From NCBI GenBank assembly GCA_017979445.1, contig CM030717.1, positions 14,556,086-14,620,085 of the forward strand: DNA of 64,000 bases. Reading direction: 5' to 3'. How positions within the stretch are numbered: the stretch's first letter is position 1; every line of letters starts with the position of its first letter. The DNA is from Akebia trifoliata (Eukaryota > Streptophyta > Magnoliopsida > Ranunculales > Lardizabalaceae). The position numbers and the translations under genes are program-made. Under the pieces are notes generated by a model. The model did not search any database. It was not told the DNA's origin and was given only the letters and a program-made list of their open reading frames with translations. Shown in pieces: positions 31,661-42,800 of this stretch.

Positions 31661-34599
31661 GATGACGAAAGGCCATTTTTGTTATCCCAAACAAACCATC
31701 ACACCCTAGTCAACCCTTTTGAGCCATCACGTTCATTTCTTAACCTAAGACTGGGGCAAGTCAACAACTACAAAAAAAAAAGATCAGAAAAATAGAAAAA
31801 TCAAAAGCATCAAAAGTACTCCTGGCCCGCATGAGGATAAACTGTGAACGGCTAAAAACAAAAAAATCAAGAAAGTCAAAAACTCGAACACTTGATCTTG
31901 GCTCGACCCAAATCTCCAGCCTAAACAAGTTCGAGAGACGCTGGGAGGAGACATAGATCACTTTTCCGAAACAAAAATAGACGAACCCCATGTTTATTCT
32001 ACTAAGACCCAGACCTTAACCTTTTTGTAACCTTCCACTACCATAAGCCTAAGCCAACGTTTTGTCCTACTTAAAGTCCTTTTTGATCAGGAAATGTTCT
32101 AAGGAAACATAATGACAGTGACGGCACCAATGATCTTGCAATTTGGTCCGGACCTCAAAGTCTTATTAGTCGTTGGAAGACTTGAGAGGGGAATCTAGAT
32201 CGGATGTTCGAAAAAAAAAGAGTACTCGAAGTGTAGAGTAGTCGATTTCGCAGCTCAACTTGAGTTGTCGAACCACGAATAGTCGTCAGCAAGCTCGAGA
32301 AGGGAATCTAGATCTATTACTCAAGAAAAAGTGCCACTACAAGAGTAGAGTCGTTGATCTTGCAGCTCAACTTAAGTCACCAAGCCACAAAGACACAGAG
32401 ACTCCGAGCAGAATTGTAATGAAAAATCTAGAAAAATACAAGCATGGTCTGAAAGGGCATAGTGAAAACCTGAAAGGGCACTATGTGTAAAAAATCAGAC
32501 TATGGCAAGATCAAAGCCACCAGCACGATGAAAATCCTAAAAAGGACGTCGATGCATAAAAATGTGGAAACCGGGTCTGATGAAAACCGTAATTGGCATC
32601 AGGGGCAATAAAGGTTCAAAAAAAAAAACACAACTCCTGGCCCGGAGGAGTATAAACTGTGAACGGCAAAATCTTTCCAAAATCCTGAGACCCAAAATAG
32701 TCTTCCAATACCATGGCACTGGGACTGACTCTAAAGGAATCAAAATAGTAATTGACGTTTATATCCTCTGTGATTGGCAAAAATACCAAGATCGTCGCAA
32801 CCAAAGGTTTTACAAACTTTGAATTTATCGTACTCATTTGATAAATATTTCATAAAATTTCAAAAAAGAAAAAACTACTATTTTGGCCGATGATGAAGAT
32901 TCTAGGACTTATTCAAACTTCAAGTTTTCAAAGCATTAGATACACCTGAGGCCAAGTAAGTACAAAACCTATTTTCTTTGCATTAATCTTTCAACATTTT
33001 GTAATAAAAAGAAATCAATCAACATCATGAAAAAAGAGTCAAGGCGTTCCTACAAAGCACGGATCCGGGCAGCCCGACTCATCATCAATTTTTCAGCCTG
33101 ACTCATCATCACGACTCACTAGACAAGACGCGAAGGCATCGAAGAAGGGACCGCAAGCAAGCCCCTCCTAAGATCACTCTCCGGGCCTACTGAGGTAGAT
33201 AAACCATTGATCATCGAACTTACAGTTGCAGCAATGGAAGAGTTTATAAGAATGACCTAACTAGGAAAACCCTTATGGATGCGTGGCCTTAACGATGCTT
33301 ATGAGATTCTAAGTGAAGATGAGTACATACAAACATTCTTGAGGGGAATTGGACCAAAACTATTTGAATTGAAATCAGAAGCTTCTCGAGAAACTGTCGT
33401 TGTTATCATGAATCACATTAACCTTGTTGAGATCCTTATGGATGTGAATCAGTGGTCTACCGTGTTTTCTAACATTGTTTCCAAAGCAACAACTCTTTAA
33501 GTCGTATCAATAGGTGTAGCAGAAAACTACAATGGAGCCCTTCAAGTGATGACAGCAGAATTTCAAGTCCCTTCACCTCTGGTTCTGACTTGAGAAAATT
33601 TCTTTGTAAGGTATTGAAAACAGTATGTCAAGGGGATTTGGACGGTGGTCGATGTTTCCTTGGATCATTTGTGTCCTAGCCCGATATCGAGATGTCGAAG
33701 AAGGCCATTAGGGTGACTAATCCACAAAAATGTCAAGTGGTCACTCCAAGGTCATATGGGTCGAACATATAGAAGTGGATGACAAAGCAGTTCACAGTAC
33801 ATATAGAACATTGGTTAACTCCGACATTGGATTGGGAACAAAGTGATGGGTTGCTACCTTAGATTGACAGTGCAAATGCCTTGCAAGTTTATGACTAGTA
33901 ACATGCCAGCTAGAGATATTGGTATGATAATGAATCAATAAGTACGAAAGAGTATGCTGATACTGCAAGAGAGTAGCACCGATGCAACAGATCTTAGTCG
34001 ATTAAGGTTCCAACTACAAAACTCTCTCTTGGATCAGGACAGCTGTTAACAATCATATTGCTTGCAAAACTCTCTTGGATCAGTGACACTGTTAACAAAC
34101 AATCATTTGCTTGTGCTCAACTGCAAAACTCTCTCTTGGATTTGTGGCTACTGCTAACAACCTCAGTGCTTGCACTGTTGAAAGGATCAAAGGTATCAAA
34201 GGACAATGCATGAATTGAGAGGGTTAGCTTGATAGAAAAACAGAGCAAGGTCAACAAAGAAGGCAAAAAAAAAAAAATCAAAAAATCAAAAAAATTAAAG
34301 AATTTCAAAAATCTTTCGAGTTGCACTCAACTCTGATTTGTCAAAACACGATCGAAGAATTAGTCGGATTTCAAAACTCATCAAATTTTCATCAAATCCA
34401 AGATCTCACACGAGCTCCACGCCATCGAGATCAAGGAATTAATAAGGCAAAACTCTGTTAGACCCCGTGCTTGAGGCGCTATTTTTCATAAAATTCATCA
34501 ATTTAATCTGAAATTCGAAGTCGTGTTTTACAAAGTTCTCTCTCCCGTGCAAATAGGGGTTTAGTCTATTCTTTGTAGTTCTTTGCAAGCAATTCCTGC
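31661..34599 (+). repeat. 3' untranslated region of element 1 with internal repeats
   Basis: This is long and non-coding. Repeats include CTCCTGGCCCG..AAACTGTGAACGGC twice (about 31820 and 32634), a block with GGGAATCTAGATC and GCAGCTCAACTT twice (about 32190-32275 and 32299-32380), and three ~50-60-bp units with AAACTCTCTCTTGGAT and TGTTAACAA at 34015-34178. A short frame at 33279-33500 resembles nothing I recognise. Such repetitive 3' UTRs are typical of Ogre/Tat elements. Confidence 0.7.
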
Positions 34600-34612
34600 A
34601 AAGAAGGGCAGC
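34600..34612 (+). other. Polypurine tract of element 1
   Basis: AAAGAAGGGCAGC lies directly before the 3' LTR start TGTAGACA. This is the expected position and composition for plus-strand priming. The same form, AAAGAAGGGCATC, precedes the LTR of the second element. Confidence 0.8.
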
Positions 34613-36605
34613 TGTAGACACCTCAATTTGAACGGGCCACTACTCGAAAAGGCCTAAAAATACAGATTTTCCAAATAAATGGGCCAACGGGACTTAAGGG
34701 CCCAAGTCATTGAAAAGTGACATTTTGACCAAACCGAGGCCCCTAAGACCTCTCAATGGTTTAGGAGGCCCACCAAAAGGACTCAGCTAACCTTACGCTT
34801 TCCCAATATTCACAGCTCCGCTTCCAAAAATTAAAAATGCCAAATTTTCGATAAATTTCACCAACGGGCCTAAAAAGCCTGATTCGCCAACACGTGGCAT
34901 TTTTGATCAACTAATGATTGTAAAAATCTAAAAAAAAAAAAAATAAAATGTGAGACTTGGGATGCCTACCCCTCCTCTACTACCACCGCTCCGCCTCCGA
35001 ATCCGCAAAAAACCATAGGCCCCACTAAGGCCCTGAGCCCTCAACACTTTCCTAAATCGATTTCTCATCTTACCCTTAGCCTAAATCAATCCCACATCAC
35101 CTAAAATCTAAAAATCAACTATACCCTCAAAATCCATTCCAAAATCCCCTCACTAAACCCGAAAACCCAAAACCATTTCTAAAACCCAACCCAACACTAC
35201 AAAGCCCACAATCATTAACCATATCCAATGCATTATCCAACCCACAACCCAAACCCATAAATCACAACGCACATCAACCAATCACTCTTTTATCATCAAA
35301 AGATGGACACATGTCATCACCCCAGCTACCTCCCTCATCTAACTACCTGCCCCATTAATTTGCTTTAAATCCCATCTACCCACACATCAACCCATCACCT
35401 TTTCTCTCAAATCAAACACATCTACCCACACCCCTAACCTATACCTCCCCTAATCTACACTCATCATTCCCTACAAAACCTACATCTACAACTTAAACTT
35501 ACACCATCCTCTCAAGTCAAACACTCAACCTCTCCCATCAACCTATCCCAACCCTTCATTTCCACCCACTTTAACACATGGCATCATCTCCTTCACCCTC
35601 CCAAAATATCATCAACCACCTGTTTAAATCCTTCAATCTCTTAAATCAAATACCATTTAATCACAACCACCATCTTAAACTCACCTCACCAAACACTCCA
35701 CCCAAATGGGTTGGGTAGAATCCAAATCATTTGGGTCAAAACTCACCATTTAACTCCCCTTCCCTAAATACCTTCCAATCTCCTCTAAATTACAACCACT
35801 TCTCTCTCAAACTCATAACCATTCTACCCTTTTTCTTCACTTCACCCCATTATCCCTAAAATAACTCCTCAACATCTATAAATACCCTCCTCCTCTTCCC
35901 AAAAATGGCCCCCAACTTTCACTACAAAATTTCTCTCCAACTCTCACTACTAACAACCATCACCAATCCTCTCAAGTCTCATATATAAAAAAAATATTAT
36001 ACTCCACTCATCTCTCTCATCATCTCTTCTCTACTCCTTCAACCATACAAGAATGTATTTCATAAAATACTAATGACTCAAGAGGAAGAAAAGAAGAAAG
36101 AAGATACAAGGTGGGTTCAAGGCAATCCCCCCCCTCTCTCTTCTACACCCCCTCCTCCCCCCTCTTCTATCACCCTCTCCCCTTCATTTTATTTTTTAAG
36201 ATGAATGGCCCCAAGGCTAAAGGTCTATAAGGGTCATTTCCATCAATGGAATGACCCTATGATCAAGCCGAAATTAATCCCTATCTAGGGTACAAATGCA
36301 CACACGTGGCACATCGTTTTTTGTATTTTTTTAATCAAAATGACCGAGTTGAGTTGAGGTTACCACTATCTAGTGTGGAGAAAGGGTGCCTAACATCTTC
36401 CCTTTTCTCCAACCGAGCCGCTTACCCGAATCTCAAGGGTTGATTCATCTTTATCCATCGAGAGTCACTAAATACCCAAAAATGTCACATTTTCTAAAAA
36501 AAATGCACATCGGGTGACCATTCACACCCACTTACAAAAATGAATGGTGGCGACTCTAAACCATTGTAGATGTGGTCATCGTAATGACGAAATCCCGTGT
36601 CTACA
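34613..36605 (+). repeat. 3' LTR of element 1
   Basis: The LTR is 1993 bp and runs from TGTAGACA to TGTCTACA. It aligns with the 5' LTR over its full length, with small indels and scattered substitutions. It is followed by ATATA, the target duplication. Confidence 0.95.
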
Positions 36606-36615
36606 ATATATATAT

Positions 36616-37022
36616 GGGAGCGGTTCAAGGGCCATATGAGAAAACATATGAAAAAAATTTGGTTTTTTCAAAATAAGAGTTAGAAGTTTTAGATTGAGCT
36701 GATTTTTTGGCAGGATGGTCACTATGATGAAAAGATCATCCTCACAAAAAATCAACTCAATCAGAAACTTCTAAATCCATCAAAAGTGATTTACAATTAG
36801 TGATAAAAATTAGTAAAAAATCGAAGGTCCACATTCTAAATCACTTTTAATGGGATTAGAAGTTTCAGATTGGGCTGATTTTTTTTTTTGATGATCTTCC
36901 CATCATAAGATCATCCTCACAAAAAATCAGCTCAATCCAAAATTTCTAACCCATATTTTAAAATTTTTTGAAAAATGAAAGTTTTTACATATGTTTTCTC
37001 ATATGGCCCTTGAACCTATCCC
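36616..37022. mobile_element. Hairpin MITE copy 8
   Basis: The left end is GGGAGCGGTTCAAGGGCCAT and the inverted right end GGGATAGGTTCAAGGGCCAT, both continuing ATGAGAAAACATATG. The core is a diverged form: GATTGAGCTGATTTTTTGG instead of GGAATGGGCTGATTTTTGG. It stood next to copy 7 before element 1 inserted. Confidence 0.85.
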
Positions 37023-37038
37023 TATATATATATATATA

Positions 37039-37417
37039 GGGTCCCGTTCGCCACCCTTAGTTTTACCACACACTTTAACAAACGCGTTTTGTCTTACATG
37101 GGTTAGAAGTTTCGGAATGAGCTGATTTTTGGTGAGATGATCTCTATGGTGAGGAGATCATCCTCACCAAAAATCAGCTCATCCCAAAACTTCTAACCCC
37201 ATCAAAATTGATTTACAAAAAATAGACGGTCCACGATTTTTCAACATGTAAAATAGGGCTAAACATTTCGGAATGGGCTGATTTTTGGGGAGGATGATCT
37301 TCTAATCATAGAGATCATCCTCACCAAAAATCAACTCATTCCAAAACTTCTAACCCATGTAGGACAAAAAACGTTTGTTAAAGTGTGTGGTAAAACTTAG
37401 GGTGCTGAACATTTCCC
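37039..37417. mobile_element. Hairpin MITE copy 9
   Basis: The left end is GGGTCCCGTTCGCCACCCTT and the inverted right end GGGAAATGTTCAGCACCCTA. Both continue with AGTTTTACCACACACTTTAA and an AACGCGTTTTGTC-like stretch. Outermost bases differ (GGGTCCC versus GGGAAAT) although the rest of the arms match. Confidence 0.85.
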
Positions 37418-37428
37418 ATAATATATAT

Positions 37429-37777
37429 GGGAAATGTTCTGCAAAACAAACATTTTGGCAAAACATTTTTCAAAACATGGGTTAGGGGTTTTGGAATGGG
37501 CTGATTTTTGGTGATGATGATCTCCACGGTGAGGAGATCATCATCACCAAATCAGCCCATTCCAAAACTTCTACCCTCAGTTTACAAGTTGAAAAATCGT
37601 GGACCATCTATTTTTGTAACCATTTTTGATGGGGTTAGAAGTTTTGGAATGGGCTGATTTTTGGCAAGGATGATCTCCTCACCGTAGAGATCATCCTCAC
37701 AAAAAATAAGCCAATTCCAAACCTCTAACTCATATTTTTGAAAAATGTTTGTCAAAATGTTTGTTGCTGAACATTTC

Positions 37778-37779
<2 letters not shown>
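37429..37779. mobile_element. Hairpin MITE copy 10
   Basis: The left end is GGGAAATGTTCTGCAAAACA and the inverted right end GGGAAATGTTCAGCAACAAA. It has the standard core with four alternating modules. A (TA)n tract of about 45 bp follows. Confidence 0.85.
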
Positions 37780-37824
<45 letters not shown>

Positions 37825-37827
<3 letters not shown>

Positions 37828-38206
37828 GTCAGGTTCAAACGACCAACCATTTCAACACACATATTGACAACGTGTTTTGTCTTATATGGGCAAAAATGTT
37901 TGGAATGGGCTGATTTTTTGTGAGGATGATCTCTGTGGTGAGGAGATCATCCTTGCCAAAAATCGGCTCATTATGAAACTTCTAGACCGCCCAATTCTTG
38001 TTGAAAAATTATAGACCGTCCAATTTTTGTAAATCAATTTTGATGGGGTTAGAAGTTTTGGAATGGGATGATTTTTTTCCAGGATGATCCCCTCATCACA
38101 GAGATCATCCTCACAAAAAAACAGCCCATTCCAAACATTTTTGCCCATATAAGACAAACACGTTGTCTATATGTGTGTCGCAATGTGTGTTGCAGGAACC
38201 CGACCC
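37825..38206. mobile_element. Hairpin MITE copy 11
   Basis: The left end is GAGGTCAGGTTCAAACGACC and the inverted right end GGGTCGGGTTCCTGCAACAC. The arms share CGTTTTGTCTTATATGGGC-like sequence with copy 4, but the outermost ~25 bp on the two sides do not match each other. Confidence 0.8.
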
Positions 38207-38219
38207 ATATATATATGTA

Positions 38220-38631
38220 GGGTCAGGTTCAAGGTACATATGAGAAAACATATGTAAAAACAATGTAACATTTATAAAATTTTAAAATATGGGTTAGAAA
38301 TTTTGGATTGAGCTAATTTTTTGTGAGCATGATCTCTATGATGGGAAGATCATCCGAAAAAAAAAAAATCAGTCCAATCTGAAACTTCTAACCCCATTAA
38401 AAGTGATTTAGAATGTGAACTGTCGATTTTTTGTCAACTTTTTTCAATAATTTGTAAATCACTTTTGATAGATTTAGAAATTTCAGATTGAGCTGATTTT
38501 TTGTGAGGATGATCTTCTCATCATAGTGACCATCCTTGCAAAAAATCAGCTCAATCCAAAACCTCTAACCCATATTTTGAAGAACCATTGTTTTTTCATA
38601 TATTTTTACATATGGCCCTTGAACCGCCCCC
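38220..38631. mobile_element. Hairpin MITE copy 12
   Basis: The left end is GGGTCAGGTTCAAGGTACAT and the inverted right end GGGGGCGGTTCAAGGGCCAT. Arms are of the CATATG type as in copies 8 and 14, and the core is the GATTGAGCTGATTTTTTG form. Confidence 0.85.
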
Positions 38632-38641
38632 ATATATATAT

Positions 38642-38780
38642 GGGAAATGTTTTGCAACGAACATTTTGGCAAAACATTTTTCAAAACATGGGTTAGGGGT
38701 TTTGGAATCAGCCCATTCTAAAACCTCTAACCCATGTTTTGAAAAATGTTTTGCCAAATGTTTGTTGCTGAACATTTCCC
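38642..38780. mobile_element. Hairpin MITE copy 13, internally deleted
   Basis: This copy is only 139 bp. The left arm GGGAAATGTTTTGCAACGAA..GGGTTAGGGGTTTTGGAATC meets the right arm CAGCCCATTCTAAAACCTCT..GCTGAACATTTCCC directly, so one simple hairpin remains. Confidence 0.85.
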
Positions 38781-38799
38781 ATATATATATATATATATA

Positions 38800-39212
38800 G
38801 GGAGTGGTTCAAGGGACGTATGTAAAATCATATGTAAAAACAATGGTTTTTCAAAACATGGGTTAGAGGTTTTGGATTGAGCTGATTTTTTGCGACGATG
38901 GTCACTATGATGAGAAGATCATCCTCACAAAAAATCAGCTCAATCTGAAATTTCTAAATCCATCAAAAGTGATTTACAAATTATGGACAAAAATTGGTAA
39001 AAAATCGATGGTCCACATTCTAAATCACTTTTAATGGGGTTAGAAGTTTCAGATTGGACTGATTTTTTTTTTTCGGATGATCTTCCCATCATAGAGATCA
39101 TCCTCACAAAAAATCAACTCAATCCGAAACTTCCAACCCATATTTTGAAATTTTATTAATGTTACATTGTTTTTACATATGTTTTTTCATATGTCCCTTG
39201 ATCCTGATCCAC
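38800..39212. mobile_element. Hairpin MITE copy 14
   Basis: The left end is GGGAGTGGTTCAAGGGACGT after (TA)n. The inverted right end reads AGTGGATCAGGATCAAGGGA before (TA)n. Arms are of the CATATG type, and the core is like copies 8 and 12. It is the last unit of the array. Confidence 0.8.
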
Positions 39213-39234
39213 TATCTATATATATATATATAGA

Positions 39235-39805
39235 GAGAGAGTACATGAGGGTTGGGTTCTATACAAACCTTGAATCGACAACCGAATCAAATTATTCGAT
39301 TCTCTATTTTCTTAACCCAATACCGAATTGCAACTTGTTTGAAACCAAAGCAAACCCATAGACCAAACCATCGCAAAGCTATGGGTTTGGTTCGATTCCT
39401 GGTTTGAGTGGTACCAAGTTGAACCCCTAGTCAAGACTATTTAATTATTGTCTATATGTTGTATGGTGTGCCAACCATCTCAATCCAGTTTCACTTATTT
39501 TATCATCAGATGGAACTATTGATAGAAGAAAAATGAAGGGAAAAAAACATTATCAAGAGTTTAAGTTCCATAATGTGTACATACATCTCAATTTGGTTGT
39601 GAACTGCCTGTAATATAAATAAATAATAAAAATAAAAACCTCCAAATAGCCATCCGTTGCATACATACTACTAACTACAGTTTTTTTTTTCCCCCTTTGA
39701 CAGGCACTTTGATTTAGAGCTAACTCAGTACCTAGCAGCTTAAATATAGGGCACCCTCCATATCTATCACTTCCATAGTCAAACTCATTTGCCTCAGGTC
39801 TTCCC
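39235..39805. other. Spacer downstream of the MCAT gene
   Basis: A low-copy-looking repeat with many GGTTTGG/CCAAACC inversions spans about 39245-39433 and ends TTGAACCCCTAG, which resembles a hAT-type terminus. The last ~250 bp should include the 3' UTR of the MCAT gene (- strand). No other gene is seen. Confidence 0.45.
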
Positions 39806-42800
39806 TCAAGCGCCAATATTCTCAATTTCAGCACTTCTGTCCATCCTTTTAACAATACCAGCTATAACCTGATAAATAATTCACAAGTTAATCTTGAATG
39901 CAAAAGCTTAAAACTAGCCGATATTGCTTCAATCGACGGCATATGACATACATGTTTCTGCTTTAACTTTTATTGTAAAATAATCAAAAATAATTTTCAT
40001 TCAGAGTAAACTTACCTTTCCAGGTCCCAATTCATAGCTCTTCTTGAGCCCTTTTGTTAGCATAGTCTTCACAGTTGTCTCCCATTGAACCGGAGAAGTC
40101 ACCTGTGATTTTGGGTTTGACGTCAACAATCAATATTTTTTGGCTAATAATTGCTAGGTGAGGAAAGAAACAAAATTCAAAACGTCGAAAGACTCACTTG
40201 GCGTGCCAATATCTTCTTAATGGTATCTGGATCTGCGTGCGGTTGTGCATCAACATTGGATATGACAGGTATTCTAGGACTTCTGATTTCAGTTGCAGCC
40301 AATGCAGCTTCAAGTCTAGAAACAGCTGGATCCATAAACCTCGTATGGAAAGCACCAGCAACAGCAAGGCGTACCTGAGAAAAGAGAACAGTTGTCGTAA
40401 AAAGCATGCTTGTTAGAACATTAAGTAAGATGTAAAGTTGAAATTGAGTAAGCAATTCCCATCATTTGTGAGCAAGCAGTAGGATATTTATCTCAAATTG
40501 GTTTTTGCTAGTTACTGTGCCTCATATCTATCAATCGGTTCAACCAGTTTCCTCAGCACCACATCACATACTTGAAGTCAATGTTTTCAGCATTAAGGCG
40601 TGAGGCAAGGTGCTCAGTTGGCTAGTGGCTCGAGGCTTATGCCTCGAGGCATAAAGCGTAAGCCTCACATGCAAGATATTTTTAAATATATTATATAACA
40701 TAATGAATAATTGAAAAATTAGAATAACCACCACATATTTCCAAATTTCAAATCTATACTCAAATTCCAAGTTTTAATCCATTACAATAAATAATAATAT
40801 TTTATATTTTATTGATAAAAAAAAATATATATATTTTATATTTGAATAGCTAAAGTTTATACAGTAGATAACTAGTTTATGTTCAATGCAAAAAATAAAA
40901 CGAAATATTTTTTTTTGAGAGCTGCTATTGCCATGCCAACTTTTGCTAATACCTAACCAATTCCTATGTAAATCACCAAAGAATTGCACACAGTTATGGT
41001 GTTGTTGCAAAAGTAGGTGTGGCAATAAAAGCCCTCTTTTTCTTTCAATAACTTCATCAATATAATACTAAATACTATAAAAAAAATTGCTTATAAATCA
41101 AATCAACTCAATGATTTTCTTTGCATATATAACTATTTTGTATTTGAATTTTGATATAAGTATTCCAATCATGTTTTATACTAGCAACAATAAAAAATAA
41201 AAAGAAGTAAAGAAGAAATTTATAGAATCTTGCTTGATTAGTAAAAAGAAAAAAGAAAATAAAATTATTATTTTAAAAAATAAATAAATAAAGTAATATG
41301 GGGCCTTAGCTTCGGCCTAAAGGCGTGAGCCTCACAGTGAAGTGTATGCGTTTTGTGGGCCTTTTGGTCTGAGGCATAAGCCTTAGGTGTTTTTATGTTT
41401 CAACCTCACTCCTTGAGGCATTTTTAATGAGCCTCATCCTGAGGCATGCCTCAAGGAGTAAGCCACACGTACCTCTGAAAACATTACTTGAAGATTTTAC
41501 CAAAAATGTCGACATTAACATTTACTATATAAAGAAGTAACCTACTGTCATTCGAGCCTTGAATGACTTTGCCTTAGCTTCTACTGCTTCCACTCCTTTT
41601 AAACCTCCAGAGACTGCATAGTTTCCCTACCATTACAAAAACAAGTTTCACATCAGTCGTAGGAAATCAAAACAGTTAGGTTTATGGAATGAAACAGAAT
41701 ACTTTCTCAAAGAAATCTTACAGGGCAGAGAAAATTTGCAATCTGGACTTTATTTTCGTCGTCTACTTCTTCGTTAGCTGCATCACATAACAATTGAACC
41801 TTTTCTGAATCCAGTCCAATGATACTGACCATTGCGCTTTTAGCAGCATCTGCTGCTTCCTGGAGAAAGTCAAATGAAGGTATCGACATAAAGAAACTTG
41901 TTGTAAGTTGAAACTCTGTGTGTCCCCATAAAGATATGCAAAGTTAAATATTCATTGAGCCATTTTTTGAAGTTTACCTGCATAGCTTCTCCTCTTAGCT
42001 TCACCAGCTTGAGTCCATCCTCAAAACTTGAAAAGGGAACACAAACAAATCATTAAAACAGGTAGACCATAAAATGACATGGCTAGGGAGATATAAATTG
42101 CAATAACTTCACTCATTTGGGGATAATGCAAAACAATATTGGGCTTCTTATTTATTTCGTATATGGTTTTTAAGGCATTTAAAGAAGTATTCTTTGAAGA
42201 CTTCGTAGGTAGATGAGATTGGAGTTGTTGTATTAGTGGTGAGTAGTCTCTCATCGTTATCGGCTTTTGGCTTTGTTGGTCATCTCAACTGGCTTTGCTT
42301 TTATTCTAATAAAAAAATTGTTATCAAACAAATATTGAACCATTACCTAAAAATAAAAATAGCTGCATCAAAGAAGTTTGAATGATGATAATCCACATGC
42401 ACCATACCCTATAGATGGAGCACTAATACAATGGATCTCAATGGTTCGATTGTTGGGCTACCTCGTTGATGGGGCACAGCGCCAAATCATTCAATTGAGA
42501 TCAGAGGATGTTAATTGCTCGATTTAGACCTACAATTAGAGTGCCATTAAGAATTACAGTTTTAAGGTCAGAAGAGCTCCATATGTCCTCTTGGTCTTAC
42601 TTGTGCCCTGGCCAAGAGGTAGACATTAATTGAACCGTCTTGAACTATTAGTTCTGGTGAACCACATATGAAGTATGGGATGTAAATAACAATTTTCTCA
42701 TAAACTATCCCATGTAATTCCATAGCACAATGTAGCTTCAATTGAAACAGTACTAAAAGATATAACTTAATAATTTAGTTATATGCTAACCTGAATGCTC

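Larger units (their letters stand above)
17993..36605 (+). mobile_element. Tat/Ogre-like Ty3/gypsy LTR retrotransposon (element 1), full length but broken
   Basis: The element is bounded by two ~2.0-kb LTRs that begin TGTAGACA and end TGTCTACA, with a 5-bp target duplication ATATA (17988-17992 and 36606-36610). Order: LTR, tRNA-Arg-type PBS, ~2 kb leader, extra ORF, minisatellite, gag, protease, predicted intron, RT, RNase H, second archaeal-type RNase H, integrase, long 3' UTR, purine tract, LTR. The extra ORF before gag, the dual RNase H, the absence of a chromodomain and the large size place it in the Tat lineage, closest in layout to Ogre. Coding regions carry several frameshifts and stops, so it is not autonomous now. 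It inserted into a (TA)n tract between two hairpin MITEs. Confidence 0.93.

Noticed and set aside
33279..33500. 73-codon frame ([13 protein letters not shown]...) in the 3' UTR of element 1
   Set aside because: I recognise no family and see no neighbouring exons. It could be a captured fragment, but the evidence is too thin for a feature.
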